This document shows, one piece after another, positions 10,857 through 19,527 of a DNA stretch of 64,000 nucleotides. The translations under genes were made by a program, and so were the position numbers. The notes beneath the pieces are model-generated. The model saw only the letters and a program-made list of their open reading frames with translations. It searched no databases and was not told where the DNA came from. Source of the stretch: Fodinibacter sp963707895 (GTDB taxonomy: Bacteria; Actinomycetota; Actinomycetes; Actinomycetales; Dermatophilaceae); NCBI GenBank assembly GCA_963707895.1, contig CAVPRS010000002.1:490266-554265 (forward strand), given 5' to 3'. Numbering within the stretch: position 1 is the first letter of the stretch; each line of letters opens with the position of its first letter.

Positions 10857-11393
10857 ATGCCGTCTGCCCGCGGAATCCTCGACTGGTCACCTGCCACCGC
10901 GCACCCCGAGCTGCTCGCCGTCCCCGTCGGGGCCAGGGTCGGCTCGGTGCCCGGGGCCCTCGTGGCACCCATCGACCCCACGCACGCCGACACGGCCGCC
11001 TTCTGCGCGGCGTACGACGTGGCGATGGAGGCGAGCGCGAACTGCGTGGTGGTGGCGGGACGACGCGGCGACGTGACGACCTACGCCGCGGTGATGGTGC
11101 TCGCGACGCACCGCGCCGACGTCAACGGCGTGGTCCGCAGGCACCTGGGCTCGCGGAAGATCTCCTTCGCGCCGATGGACGACGCCGTGGGGCTGACCGG
11201 CATGGAGTTCGGCGGCATCACGCCGATCGGCCTGCCCGACGGCTGGCCGGTGCTGGTCGACGACGCCGTGCTGGCTGCCGGCGAGGTGGTGGTCGGCAGC
11301 GGGCTGCGGCGCAGCAAGCTGCTGCTGACCGCGGCGGACCTGCTCGAGCTGCCCGGGGCCGAGTCGCTCGACCTGGCCCTGCCGGTGGGCTGA
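10857..11393 (+). CDS. YbaK/EbsC-type aminoacyl-tRNA deacylase
   Basis: A 178-residue protein of the YbaK/ProX family, which hydrolyses mischarged aminoacyl-tRNA. Seen in order: CAAYDVAMEASANCVVVAG near residue 50, RRHLGSRKISFAPMD (the conserved lysine region), TGMEFGGITPIGLP (the GG-x-P substrate loop) and VLVDDAVL. ATG 10857 lies about 140 bases from the divergent transporter start. Which tRNA it edits cannot be told from sequence; it is a stand-alone domain. Confidence 0.88.
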   Translation: MPSARGILDWSPATAHPELLAVPVGARVGSVPGALVAPIDPTHADTAAFCAAYDVAMEASANCVVVAGRRGDVTTYAAVMVLATHRADVNGVVRRHLGSRKISFAPMDDAVGLTGMEFGGITPIGLPDGWPVLVDDAVLAAGEVVVGSGLRRSKLLLTAADLLELPGAESLDLALPVG

Positions 11394-11514
11394 GCCGCGG
11401 CCGTTGCCGCGGTGCGTCTCGACACGACCGTGGTGCGGCCAGAGCCTCCCCGGCGGCGGGCCGAGGTGACCCTAGGGTGACGCGCAGTACGACCCACCAC
11501 CGCAGGAGAGCACC

Positions 11515-12333
11515 ATGCGCCGTCCCACCACTGCCCGCTGGACCGTCCGCCTCGCCGTCCTGGCCACCGCCGTGCTGGCGGTCGCGCTGGGCGCGGCACC
11601 CGCGAGCGCGATCACCCACGGAGACCTCGACGGTGACGGCCACCCGTACGTCGGGCTCATGGTGGCCAAGGACGCCGACGGCAACCCGCTGTGGCGCTGC
11701 TCGGGCACCCTGATCTCCTCGACCGTCTACCTCACCGCGGGCCACTGCACGCAGGCGCCGGCCGCGTCGGCCGAGATCTGGTTCGGCTCCGACCTCACCG
11801 ACGCCGAGGCGATCGACTTCCCGGCCCACGGTGACGCGCACGGCACGACCTACGTGCATCCCGACTACGACCCCGCCGACTTCACCGTTCGCGACGTGGG
11901 AGTGGTCGTGCTGGATGCCGCCCTCCCGATGGCTGAGTACGGCGCGCTCCCGGCGCTCGACACGTTCGACACCCTGGGGAAGAAGAAGACCGCCACCTTC
12001 ACCACGGTCGGCTACGGCGTGCAGCGGATGTTCCCGCCGGCCGCGGAGTGGAAGATCGAGAGCCTGCGGCTGCGGATGGTCGCGACCCCCCGTCTGCTGC
12101 AGGTGAACTCGAACACCACCGGCGACTACTCGCTGCTGCTCTCGGTCAACGCGAACACGGGCGGCGCGTGCCACGGCGACTCGGGCGGCCCCAACTTCAT
12201 CGGCGACAGCAACGTGGTCGGTGCCGTGACGTCATCCTCGAAGAGCGACCTCTGCAAGAGCAGCACCCGGGTGTTCCGGATGGACCGTGCGTGGGCCCTG
12301 GACTGGGTGGAGGGCTTCCTCACGACCCCGTGA
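11515..12333 (+). CDS. Secreted trypsin-like serine protease
   Basis: A 272-residue exported S1-family protease. The signal peptide has MRRPTTARWTVR, a hydrophobic core and a likely cut after APASA near residue 32. The chymotrypsin-fold triad is visible: histidine in LTAGHC, aspartate in DVGVVVLD and serine in GGACHGDSGGP. Cysteines before the catalytic histidine (RCSG) and in GHC could form the usual disulfide. AGGAGA just before ATG 11515 is a good ribosome-binding site. There is no propeptide of the alpha-lytic type; the specificity pocket cannot be read with confidence. Confidence 0.93.
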   Translation: MRRPTTARWTVRLAVLATAVLAVALGAAPASAITHGDLDGDGHPYVGLMVAKDADGNPLWRCSGTLISSTVYLTAGHCTQAPAASAEIWFGSDLTDAEAIDFPAHGDAHGTTYVHPDYDPADFTVRDVGVVVLDAALPMAEYGALPALDTFDTLGKKKTATFTTVGYGVQRMFPPAAEWKIESLRLRMVATPRLLQVNSNTTGDYSLLLSVNANTGGACHGDSGGPNFIGDSNVVGAVTSSSKSDLCKSSTRVFRMDRAWALDWVEGFLTTP

Positions 12334-12345
12334 GGTCGTCATCCG

Positions 12346-12378
12346 CCGGTGGATGCCGGTTGTGCCGGTGGATGCCGG
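12346..12378. repeat. Two direct copies of a 14-base unit
   Basis: CCGGTGGATGCCGG occurs at 12346-12359 and again at 12365-12378, period 19, in the short space between the convergent protease and SIS genes. Each copy can fold weakly (CCGG/CCGG). It might help termination, but no U-tract follows. Confidence 0.5.
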
Positions 12379-12384
12379 CTGGGG

Positions 12385-13551
12385 TCAGGACGTGCGGTCG
12401 CGCAGCTCGGTGACGTGGCGCGAGACCGAGGGGTCCAGGCCCAGCCCGAGTGCGAGGTAGGTGGCCGCGAAGTCGGTGAGCGCCACCAGTGACGCGAGCC
12501 GCTCGATCGGCCGGCCGGAGCGGGCCTGCTGCTCCCAGACGGTGACGCCCGAGTCGCGGGCCGACGCCACGACGGCATCGGCCAGGGCGACCTGCTCACG
12601 GCCGAGGTCGGGGTCGCGCAGGGCGAGCAGCCCGAGGCGGGGCGCGGCTGGGGCGTCGAGGTAGGGGTCGGCGAAGATGTCGCCGCCGTTGCCGGCCGGT
12701 CCCCCGTTGCCGCCCGCGCCCAGCCCCGAGCCGAACGGCCCGTCGAGGCAGGCGACGACCTGCGACGCGGCATCCGGCAGGGCGCCGTGCGTGGCGGGTA
12801 CGCGGGCGGTGCGCGCCAGCATGCTCGCGGCCCGGATGGCGGCCACACCGGTGAGCGGGCCGTCGCCGAGCACGACCGGCACGGTCTCGCCGAGCCCGGT
12901 GGCGAGCACCTTGGCGGGGTTGACGAAGGACTCGGAGCTGGGCCGGCACTCCTCGGCGACCTCGTCGAGCACGTCGGCGCAGCGCTCGAGCGAGGGGCCG
13001 GGGCACTGCACGAGGCCCATGGCGTCGGCGGCGACCAGCACCGGGGTCAGGAGCGACCACAGGGCGGTGCGCGACGACGGCGTCGGCAGGGCCACCTCGA
13101 CGTGCACGCCGCGCGCCCTCGCGCTGACCTCGGCGAGTGGGGAGCGGGCGGCGCCGACGGTGAGCAGGGAGGCGCCGCGACGGGCGGCCTCGGCCGCGAG
13201 GGCGAGCGGGCCGCTGGCCCGACCGGACTGCGAGACGGCGATGACGAGGTCGAGGGGGCCGACCCAGCCGGGCAGGGGGGCATCGCGACGGGTGGTGACG
13301 GGGACGGGCGAACCCGGCTCGGCGAGGAGGTCGAGCACGTCGCAGACGAGGCTGGACCCGCCGAGGGCGGCGACGAGCACGGAGCGAGGCCGGTCACCGC
13401 CGGCCAGTCGCTCGACGCCGGCCTCCTGGGCCGAGACGAGGGCGCGACGCACCTGGGCGCCGGCCGAGGCCAGGGACCGCAGGGAGTCGCGGGTGTCGAG
13501 GGCGCGCAGGGCGTCGGGGTCGTCCAGTCGTTGCTCGTCGACCCAGGGCAT
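12385..13551 (-). CDS. SIS-domain sugar-phosphate isomerase (phosphoglucose/phosphomannose isomerase type)
   Basis: A 388-residue protein with two SIS halves, the layout of actinobacterial phosphoglucose/phosphomannose isomerases that interconvert fructose-6-phosphate with glucose- or mannose-6-phosphate. The first half shows AALGGSSLVCDVLDLL (sugar-phosphate loop) and VIAVSQSGRASGPLALA; the second shows VVLGDGPLTGVAAIRAASML and AVVASARDSGVTVWE. It is transcribed after the Trm112-like gene and manB, so the three probably form an operon feeding GDP-mannose synthesis. ATG 13551 is the first in-frame start. Confidence 0.85.
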   Translation of the reverse strand: MPWVDEQRLDDPDALRALDTRDSLRSLASAGAQVRRALVSAQEAGVERLAGGDRPRSVLVAALGGSSLVCDVLDLLAEPGSPVPVTTRRDAPLPGWVGPLDLVIAVSQSGRASGPLALAAEAARRGASLLTVGAARSPLAEVSARARGVHVEVALPTPSSRTALWSLLTPVLVAADAMGLVQCPGPSLERCADVLDEVAEECRPSSESFVNPAKVLATGLGETVPVVLGDGPLTGVAAIRAASMLARTARVPATHGALPDAASQVVACLDGPFGSGLGAGGNGGPAGNGGDIFADPYLDAPAAPRLGLLALRDPDLGREQVALADAVVASARDSGVTVWEQQARSGRPIERLASLVALTDFAATYLALGLGLDPSVSRHVTELRDRTS

Positions 13552-13584
13552 CGGCGGTGTCCTCTCGTCGGGCCGGTGCGGCCG

Positions 13585-13791
13585 TCAGGCCGGCTTGCGC
13601 GCCTCGTCGACGAGGAGCACCGGGACACCGTCGTCGATGCGGTAGGCGAGGCCGCACGAGGCGTTGGTGCAGACCAGCTCGGGCCCGGTGTCGGCGGTCT
13701 CGTCGCGCAGCTCGCTGCGGCACGCCGGGCAGCGCAGGATCTCGCGCAGCCACGGCTCGATCGTCGACGCGGGGGTGGCCTGCTCGCTCAT
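13585..13791 (-). CDS. Trm112-like zinc-ribbon protein
   Basis: A 68-residue protein of the Trm112/YcaR family. It holds a four-cysteine zinc ribbon: LRCPACRSEL, then LVCTNASCGLAYRI, followed by DDGVPVLLVDEAR, the family's end motif. Such proteins act as small partners of methyltransferases in eukaryotes; in bacteria the role is unclear. It sits 33 bases from the SIS gene and just after manB, a layout common in actinomycetes. Confidence 0.9.
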   Translation of the reverse strand: MSEQATPASTIEPWLREILRCPACRSELRDETADTGPELVCTNASCGLAYRIDDGVPVLLVDEARKPA

Positions 13792-13849
13792 GGGTGCCCT
13801 TCCGGGACGGGTGTGACGGGGTCGTTTCGATCCTCCCACACGGGCGAGA

Positions 13850-15320
13850 TCAGGCGCGCACGATGGCGAGCACCTCGTCGCGGACCCTTCGCATGGTGAC
13901 GGGGTCGGTCGGCCTCGACGTTGAGGCGCAGCAGCGGCTCGGTGTTGGAGGCGCGCAGGTTGAGCCACCACATCGGGTCGTCGCGTGCTGCCGGCGTGGG
14001 TGAGGGTGAGGCCGTCGAGCTCGTCGGTGTCGACACCCTGGGGGGCGGCCCAGGCGCGCACCCTCTCGGTGGCGGCGGCGGCGTCGGTGACGGTGGAGTT
14101 GATCTCGCCGGAGGCGGAGTAGCGCGCGAGGTCGCCCATGACGGTGCTGAGCGGGGCGTCCTGCTCGCCGAGGGCCGCGAGCGTGTGCATCGCCGCGAGC
14201 ATCCCGGTGTCGGCGAACCAGAAGTCGCGGAAGTAGTAGTGCGCGCTGTGCTCTCCGCCGAACACGGCGTCGTGGCGGGCCATCTCGGCCTTGATGAAGG
14301 AGTGGCCGACCCGGGTGCGCACCGCGCGGGCGCCGGTCGCGGCGATGACCTCGGCGACCTGGGCGGACGAGATGACGTTGTGCACGACGGCGACGTCCGC
14401 GGCATCCGCGCCGTCGGCGACCGCGCGCGCGACCTCGCGGCGGGCGATGAGGGCGGTGATCGCGCTGGGGCTCACCGGTTCTCCGCGCTCGTCGACGACG
14501 AAGCAGCGGTCGGCGTCGCCGTCGAAGGCCAGGCCGATGTCGGCGCGGTGCTCGCGGACGGCGGCCTGGAGGTCGACGAGGTTCTTCGGGTCGAGGGGGT
14601 TGGCCTCGTGGTTGGGGAAGTTGCCGTCGAGCTCGAAGTAGAGGGGCACGATCTCGAGCGGGAGCGGGGGGAGGCCGGCGTCGGTGCCGAGGACCGCGGG
14701 GACGGTGTGGCCGCCCATGCCGTTGCCGGCGTCGACGACCACCTTCAGCGGGCGGATGCCGGTGAGGTCGACGAGGTGGCGCAGGAAGGCGGCGTAGTCG
14801 GTGAGGACGTCGCGTTCGTCGAGGGTGCCGGTGGGGGTGGTGTCGGGGTCGTTCGTGGAGTCGGTGGCGTCGGTGGGGTGGTGTCGTCGGTGTCGTCGGA
14901 GAGGAGCTTCTCGGCGAGGACGCGGACGTCGGCGAGGCCGGTGTCCTGGCCGACCGGGCGGGCACCGGAGCGGCACATCTTGATGCCGTTGTAGGCGGCG
15001 GGGTTGTGGCTTGCGGTGAACATGGCGCCGGGGAGGTCGAGGGCGCCGCTGGCGTAGTAGAGGCCGTCGGTGCTGGCGAGGCCGATGAGCGTGACGTCGA
15101 CGCCGCGGCTGCGGGCGCCGTCGGCGAACGCGCGGCTCAGCTCGGGACTCGAGTCGCGCATGTCGTGGCCGATGACGCAGGCGGTGGCGCCGTCGGCGCG
15201 CACGACGACGTCCGCGAAGGCCGATCCGAGGGCACGGGTGACCTTGGCGTCGAGCTGGTCAGGGACGGTGCCGCGGACGTCGTAGGCCTTGACGACGTCG
15301 GCGAGGGAGATCGCAGTCAC
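13850..15320 (-). CDS. manB: Phosphomannomutase/phosphoglucomutase with three apparent frameshifts
   Basis: Alpha-D-phosphohexomutase, interconverting mannose-6- and mannose-1-phosphate (or the glucose pair). All four family motifs are visible: catalytic serine loop TASHNPAAYNGIK, metal loop FDGDADRCFVVDE, sugar-binding GGEHSAHYYF and phosphate-binding LRASNTEPLLRL. They do not lie in one frame: shifts are needed near 14880, 13990 and 13918. Start is GTG 15320 (TAISLADVVKAYDVRG). Between the first two domains sits an acidic, threonine-rich linker, and the first shift falls in its low-complexity DNA. Since GDP-mannose supply is likely essential here, indel errors are more likely than a real pseudogene. 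Confidence 0.85.
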
Positions 15321-15557
15321 GGCAGGTGAGCCTACGGGAGGCTCGTCGAGCGGCCGGACGGGTGGGGAGGACGCGGGTTTGGGCTGGCCGGTGGCTCGGG
15401 TGAGGCTGACCGGCCGATGGGTCGGGGAGGGCCGTTCCGAGTCGGCCGGCCGGGGCGGAGCCGGCGGCGTCATCCACAGGCCGGTCTCCGCGGGTGCCTT
15501 GTCCACAGGTTCGGCGCCGTGCTGGCTGGTGCCCGGCAGGCGGCCTAGCGTCGACGC

Positions 15558-16844
15558 ATGACCTCAGTCCTGGCTCCGTCGACGACCGGTACCGTGCCGG
15601 CCGCCGAAGCCGTCGCGCGGGTACATGCGGTGCTCGACGGCGTGGGGGAGGCGGATGTCGGCGAGGTGAGCGGGCGCGACGTCGCCGAGGTCGAGCGCGG
15701 CATCGCCCGCATGGAGGCCCTCAAGCTGCGCATGGTGGCGTCGGCACACCGGCAGGGAGCGGCTCGTCGCTCCGGGATGAGCGGCACCCCGGCGTGGCTC
15801 GCGGCGCACACCCGGGTCTGGGGAGGCAAGGCTGCCGCCGACGTGGTGTTGGCGACGGCCCTGCACGACTCCCTCCCGCTCACCCGTCGGGCCCTGGCGA
15901 CCGGCGCCTTGTCCACGGCGCACGCGGCCGTGATAGCCGAGACGACCCGGCGGTTGCCGGCATTCCTGAGCGACGACGAACGGGTCAAGGTCGAGTCGGC
16001 GCTGGTCGCACAGGCTCGTCACGTCGACCCGGGGCGGCTCCGCCGCTCCGCCAAGCGGGCGCTAGTGGCCGCGGAACGCTCGGCGGAGGAGTCGCTCGCG
16101 CACGAGGACGGCGAGCTGCGAGGTGAGGAGGCCCGTGCGGCCGCCAGAGTCCGGCTCACGATGCACGACAACCTCGACGGCACCCTGACGGGCCACTTCA
16201 CCGTGCCCACCCTGGCCGGAGCCATCCTGCGCAAGGCGATCCAGCAGATGGTGTCCCCGCGACGGCGCCGAAGTGCGGACGAGCGCCCGCTCCGGAGCAC
16301 GGACGAGCAGACGCTCCGGAGCACGGACTGGGCCGCCGATCAAGGCGCGGCCTTCGTCGAGCTGCTCGAGCACCTCCCGACCGACCGGCTCCACGGCAAG
16401 GTCGCGGCCACCGTCGTCGTGACGGTCGAGCACCAGCACCTGCGCGACGAGCTCGGCGCCGCCCACCTCGACACTGGCCACGACCTCTCGGCGGCCGAGG
16501 CACGACGCCTCGCCTGCTCGGCCGGCATCCTCCCTGTCGTTCTCGACGGCACCTCGCTCCCCCTCGACCTCGGCCGCACCAAGCGGTTCTTCACCGAGGC
16601 CCAGCGTGTGGCACTGGCGACGACCTACGACGAGTGCGCGGCCCACGGGTGCGACCGGCCCTACGCCTGGTGCGACCTGCACCATGTGGACCCGTGGAGT
16701 CGCGGCGGTGCCACCGACCTCGGTCTCGCGGTGCCCGTGTGCGGCTTCCACCATCGTCTGGCGCACGATCCGCGCCACGAACATGAGGTCCATACCGCCG
16801 CCGACGGTCGCAAGAGCGTCAGCTTCAGGGCACGCGGTGGCTAG
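15558..16844 (+). CDS. DUF222 / HNH endonuclease domain protein (13E12 repeat family)
   Basis: A 428-residue protein of the actinobacterial DUF222-HNH family, often found in many copies per genome. The long helical N-terminal DUF222 region is followed by a C-terminal HNH motif: CAAHGCDRPYAWCDLHHVDP, then WSRGGATDLGLAVPVCGFHH, with metal-binding histidines and cysteines in place. A short internal repeat near residue 240 (PLRSTDE, TLRSTDW) is an insertion in the linker. Function is not established; nuclease activity is only predicted. ATG 15558 begins about 240 bases from manB on the opposite strand. Confidence 0.88.
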   Translation: MTSVLAPSTTGTVPAAEAVARVHAVLDGVGEADVGEVSGRDVAEVERGIARMEALKLRMVASAHRQGAARRSGMSGTPAWLAAHTRVWGGKAAADVVLATALHDSLPLTRRALATGALSTAHAAVIAETTRRLPAFLSDDERVKVESALVAQARHVDPGRLRRSAKRALVAAERSAEESLAHEDGELRGEEARAAARVRLTMHDNLDGTLTGHFTVPTLAGAILRKAIQQMVSPRRRRSADERPLRSTDEQTLRSTDWAADQGAAFVELLEHLPTDRLHGKVAATVVVTVEHQHLRDELGAAHLDTGHDLSAAEARRLACSAGILPVVLDGTSLPLDLGRTKRFFTEAQRVALATTYDECAAHGCDRPYAWCDLHHVDPWSRGGATDLGLAVPVCGFHHRLAHDPRHEHEVHTAADGRKSVSFRARGG

Positions 16845-16902
16845 CGACGAGAGGGGGGTATCCAGCGACGAGGCAAGGCGTCCTGCGAACGGGGATCGCC
16901 GC

Positions 16903-17166
16903 GCTCAGGCTTCGACGCTGCCGCGCAGGACGCGCAGGTACCGCGCCGGTCAGGCAGGTGCGCGGGTGGCTGCGGTGCTCAGGCCTCGGCGCTGCCGCGC
17001 AGGACGCGCAGGTACCGCGCCGGTCAGGCAGGTGCGCGGGTGGCCGCGGTGCTCAGGCCTCGGCGCTGCCGCGCAGGACGCGCGGGTACCCCGCGCCGGT
17101 CAGGCAGCTGCGCGGGTGGCCGCGGTGCTCAGGCCTCGGCGCTGCCGCGCAGGACGCGCAGGTGGC
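16903..17166. repeat. Tandem array of a 74-76 base unit copied from the 3' end of the DUF3499 gene
   Basis: Three near-identical direct units begin at 16903, 16977 and 17051 with spacing 74, 74 and 76. A fourth partial unit of about 40 bases at 17127-17166 is itself the coding end of the DUF3499 gene, including its stop codon. The array fills most of the space between the HNH and DUF3499 genes, which converge. Unit 3 differs by two extra C's and a few substitutions. Read leftward, each unit encodes a variant of RVLRGSAEA plus stop, so the gene end has been duplicated outward. There is no coding role for the extra copies. Confidence 0.9.
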
Positions 17167-17503
17167 CGCGGCGCACCTCGCCGGGCACGACGGCGGGGCT
17201 GGAGTCGATCGGTTCGGGGGCGGGGGTGCGCGGGCGCCCTGCCTCACGCACGGCGTCGGCCAGGGCGAGCAGGTCGTCGGTGCTGGGCTGCGGCTCGGGG
17301 TAGTCGGTCACGAGGCGCACGACCTCCCAGCCGCGCGGGGCCGTGAGGCGGGTCGCGTGGTCGGCGCAGAGGTCGTAGGTGTGCGGCTCGGCATACGTGG
17401 CCAGCGGGCCCAGGACTGCTGCACGGTCGCCGTAGACGTAGGTGAGCGTGGCAACCGCGGCGCCACGGCACGCCGTCTTGGAGCAGCGCCGGGACAGGTT
17501 CAC
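17129..17503 (-). CDS. DUF3499 family protein
   Basis: A 124-residue actinobacterial protein of unknown function. The N-terminus NLSRRCSKTACRGAAVATLT with paired cysteines, then LCADHATRLTAPRGWEVVRL, is the family core and resembles a small metal-binding fold. The C-terminal 40 residues are variable. GTG 17503 is chosen because GGAGT sits just ahead and the family begins at this methionine-serine-arginine-cysteine block. Its final 40 bases are the origin of the tandem array downstream. It is divergent from the zincin-like gene with about 50 bases between starts. Confidence 0.85.
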   Translation of the reverse strand: MNLSRRCSKTACRGAAVATLTYVYGDRAAVLGPLATYAEPHTYDLCADHATRLTAPRGWEVVRLVTDYPEPQPSTDDLLALADAVREAGRPRTPAPEPIDSSPAVVPGEVRRGHLRVLRGSAEA

Positions 17504-17555
17504 TCCAGGAACTCTAGGTGGCGCCACCGACGACCCGCCGCAGGCACGCCGTAGC

Positions 17556-17984
17556 ATGCCGGTCGTGACTGGTCCGCGACGGCGTGAGCGCCACGGGCGA
17601 GGGATCCGTGGCCCGCTGGCGTGGCCGCCGGTGCCCGCGATGGAGACCCGGCGCGAGCGGTTCGACGCGCTGGTGCTCGACTCGGCCGACCGGGTCCGCC
17701 CGCACCTCGGCAGTCGCTATGCGGAGCTCGAGTTCGCCGTCGAGGAGGTGCCCCCGCAGGACCCCGCGCCCTGGGAGGAGCAGACCGCACCGCTGGGGAG
17801 GCTGCTGCGCGGGACCACCATCCGGCCGCACCGGGTCGTGGTCTACCGGCGGCCGGTCGAGGCCAGGGCGCAGGACGACCTCGACCTGGCCGACATCGTG
17901 CGCGAGGTGGTCACCGAGCAGGTTGCGGCACTGCTGGGGGTTCCGCCGCACGAGATCGACCCGGGGCTCGACCAGGACGGCTGA
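17556..17984 (+). CDS. Zincin-like (DUF1025) metallopeptidase family protein lacking the zinc motif
   Basis: A 142-residue protein of the small zincin-like metallopeptidase family. RRERFDALVLDSADRV and LGRLLRGTTIRPHRVVVYRR match the fold. Where the family has HExxH, this protein reads REVVTEQVAALLGVPPHE, so the zinc-binding histidines are missing and it is probably not an active peptidase. The start could be ATG 17556 or GTG 17565; neither has a strong ribosome-binding site. Pairing with DUF3499 is conserved in actinomycetes from memory. Confidence 0.75.
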   Translation: MPVVTGPRRRERHGRGIRGPLAWPPVPAMETRRERFDALVLDSADRVRPHLGSRYAELEFAVEEVPPQDPAPWEEQTAPLGRLLRGTTIRPHRVVVYRRPVEARAQDDLDLADIVREVVTEQVAALLGVPPHEIDPGLDQDG

Positions 17985-18000
17985 AGCGGGATTCGCGCGG

Positions 18001-19527
18001 TCAGGGAAGCGGGAAGGCCCGGCTGACCTCGGAGGTGATGGCGCTCTCGCCGAGGGGCATCGACGAGAGCATCCGCGAGGCGCCGGTGCCGCTGGACGAG
18101 ATGACGGTGCCGCGCAGCTCGCCGCTGCCGGTGATCCGGCGCACCCAGACCGAGGTCGCGCCGTCGAGGGGCACGGTGGCCACCCGGTCGCCGAGCAGGT
18201 CGAGCTGGCGGGTGCGGGGCGTGCCGTCGATCACGGTGATCACCTCGGCGGTGCTGTTGCCGCCGGTGCTCACCAGCTGAAGGGTGCGGTCGACGCTGGG
18301 CACCGGCGCGAGCGCCGCGCCGCCGACCGACTCGATGCCGGAGGCGGCCGGTGACCACGCGATCTCCCCGGGCACCTTGCCGTCGCCGATGCGCACGAAC
18401 GCCGACGCCACGACCGGCACGTCGGACCGCAGCGCCACGGCATACGTGCCCTCGCCAAGCCCGGTGAGGGGCAGCTCACCGACCGAGCCGGCGGGCACGC
18501 TGAGCACGCTCTCGCCGGTCCAGGGCACGAGGCCCTCGCGGTTGAGCACGCTCACCCGCACGACGGCGTCCTGGGCGCCGGGCACGGCGACCCGCACCGA
18601 GCTGCCGCCGGTGGGGTCGACCACGACGCCGGGCACGACCTGCACGGTGGCGGGGGCTGCTGCGGCCGCCGTGGTCTCGGCGCCGAGCGCGTTGCTGCCG
18701 TTGACCCAGGTGTCGGTGAGCGTGGCCTGCACGCCGCCGCCGTCGGAGCGCACGTGCACCGCGGGGTGCTGCTCCTCGCCGTAGCGCGCGTCGAGCAGCA
18801 CGCTGACCCGACCGCCGGGCGGCACGGTCTCGACGACCGGGTCGCCGAGCGGACCGGTGTCGCCGTGCACGGTCACGTCGGTGGTCACCGGGTTGGCACC
18901 GGGGTTGGTGAGGATGAGCCGTTCCTGGCGCCCCGGACCGGCGCCGCCGGCGAGGAGCCAGAGGTCGCTGCCGCCGGCACCGCACGCCGTGGTGACGAGC
19001 CCGCGCAGGTCCTTGCCGTCGACGCGCCACTCCTGGGTGCCGGCGACGGCCGGAGCCATCGGACCGTCGCCGGTGAGCAGCACCGGACCGACGCCGGAGC
19101 CCGCACTCGCGGTCCCCGGGATCACCGCCGACGCGCTACCCGGCCGCTCGTCGAGGGTGAGCAGGGTCGTGGGCCCGGAGGTCGCGAGGAGACGGCCCTT
19201 GCCGCGGGCCGGGACGGGCAGCAGCTCGGCCGGCCCGGCCGCCGCCGTGACCGACGAGGCGACCGTGGTGTCGGGGATCCCCGGGATGCCGGCCAGCTCG
19301 GGGCCCGGGCAGGTCTGCGAGATGCGGGTCGCGAGCGAGGTGCCGACCAGCGGCGCCTGGGCGTCGCCGGTCGCGGCGACCAGGTCGACCTCCACCGGCC
19401 GGTCGGTGGCGACGTGCACCAGCGCCAGACCGACACCGGTGACGAGCAGCACGCGCGCGACGCCGGCGACGTTGACCCGCGAGAGGCCGCGACGGATACC
19501 GGCGCCGACGCCGGAGGCCCGGCTCAT
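18001..19527 (-). CDS. DUF5719 family envelope protein
   Basis: A 508-residue protein with one N-terminal membrane anchor (VARVLLVTGVGLALVHVA) and a large extracytoplasmic part rich in beta-strand-like repeats. These include GGRVSVLLDARYGEEQHPAV and VRVSVLNREGLVPW, resembling immunoglobulin-like domains. It fits actinobacterial DUF5719. Function unknown. Its ATG (19527) overlaps the stop of the giant glycosyltransferase by ATGA, so the two are translationally coupled and probably act together at the membrane. Confidence 0.8.
   Translation of the reverse strand: MSRASGVGAGIRRGLSRVNVAGVARVLLVTGVGLALVHVATDRPVEVDLVAATGDAQAPLVGTSLATRISQTCPGPELAGIPGIPDTTVASSVTAAAGPAELLPVPARGKGRLLATSGPTTLLTLDERPGSASAVIPGTASAGSGVGPVLLTGDGPMAPAVAGTQEWRVDGKDLRGLVTTACGAGGSDLWLLAGGAGPGRQERLILTNPGANPVTTDVTVHGDTGPLGDPVVETVPPGGRVSVLLDARYGEEQHPAVHVRSDGGGVQATLTDTWVNGSNALGAETTAAAAAPATVQVVPGVVVDPTGGSSVRVAVPGAQDAVVRVSVLNREGLVPWTGESVLSVPAGSVGELPLTGLGEGTYAVALRSDVPVVASAFVRIGDGKVPGEIAWSPAASGIESVGGAALAPVPSVDRTLQLVSTGGNSTAEVITVIDGTPRTRQLDLLGDRVATVPLDGATSVWVRRITGSGELRGTVISSSGTGASRMLSSMPLGESAITSEVSRAFPLP

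Noticed and set aside
16903..17166. CRISPR array
   Set aside because: Units are adjacent without unique spacers, 74-76 bases long and derived from a gene end; this is a tandem duplication.
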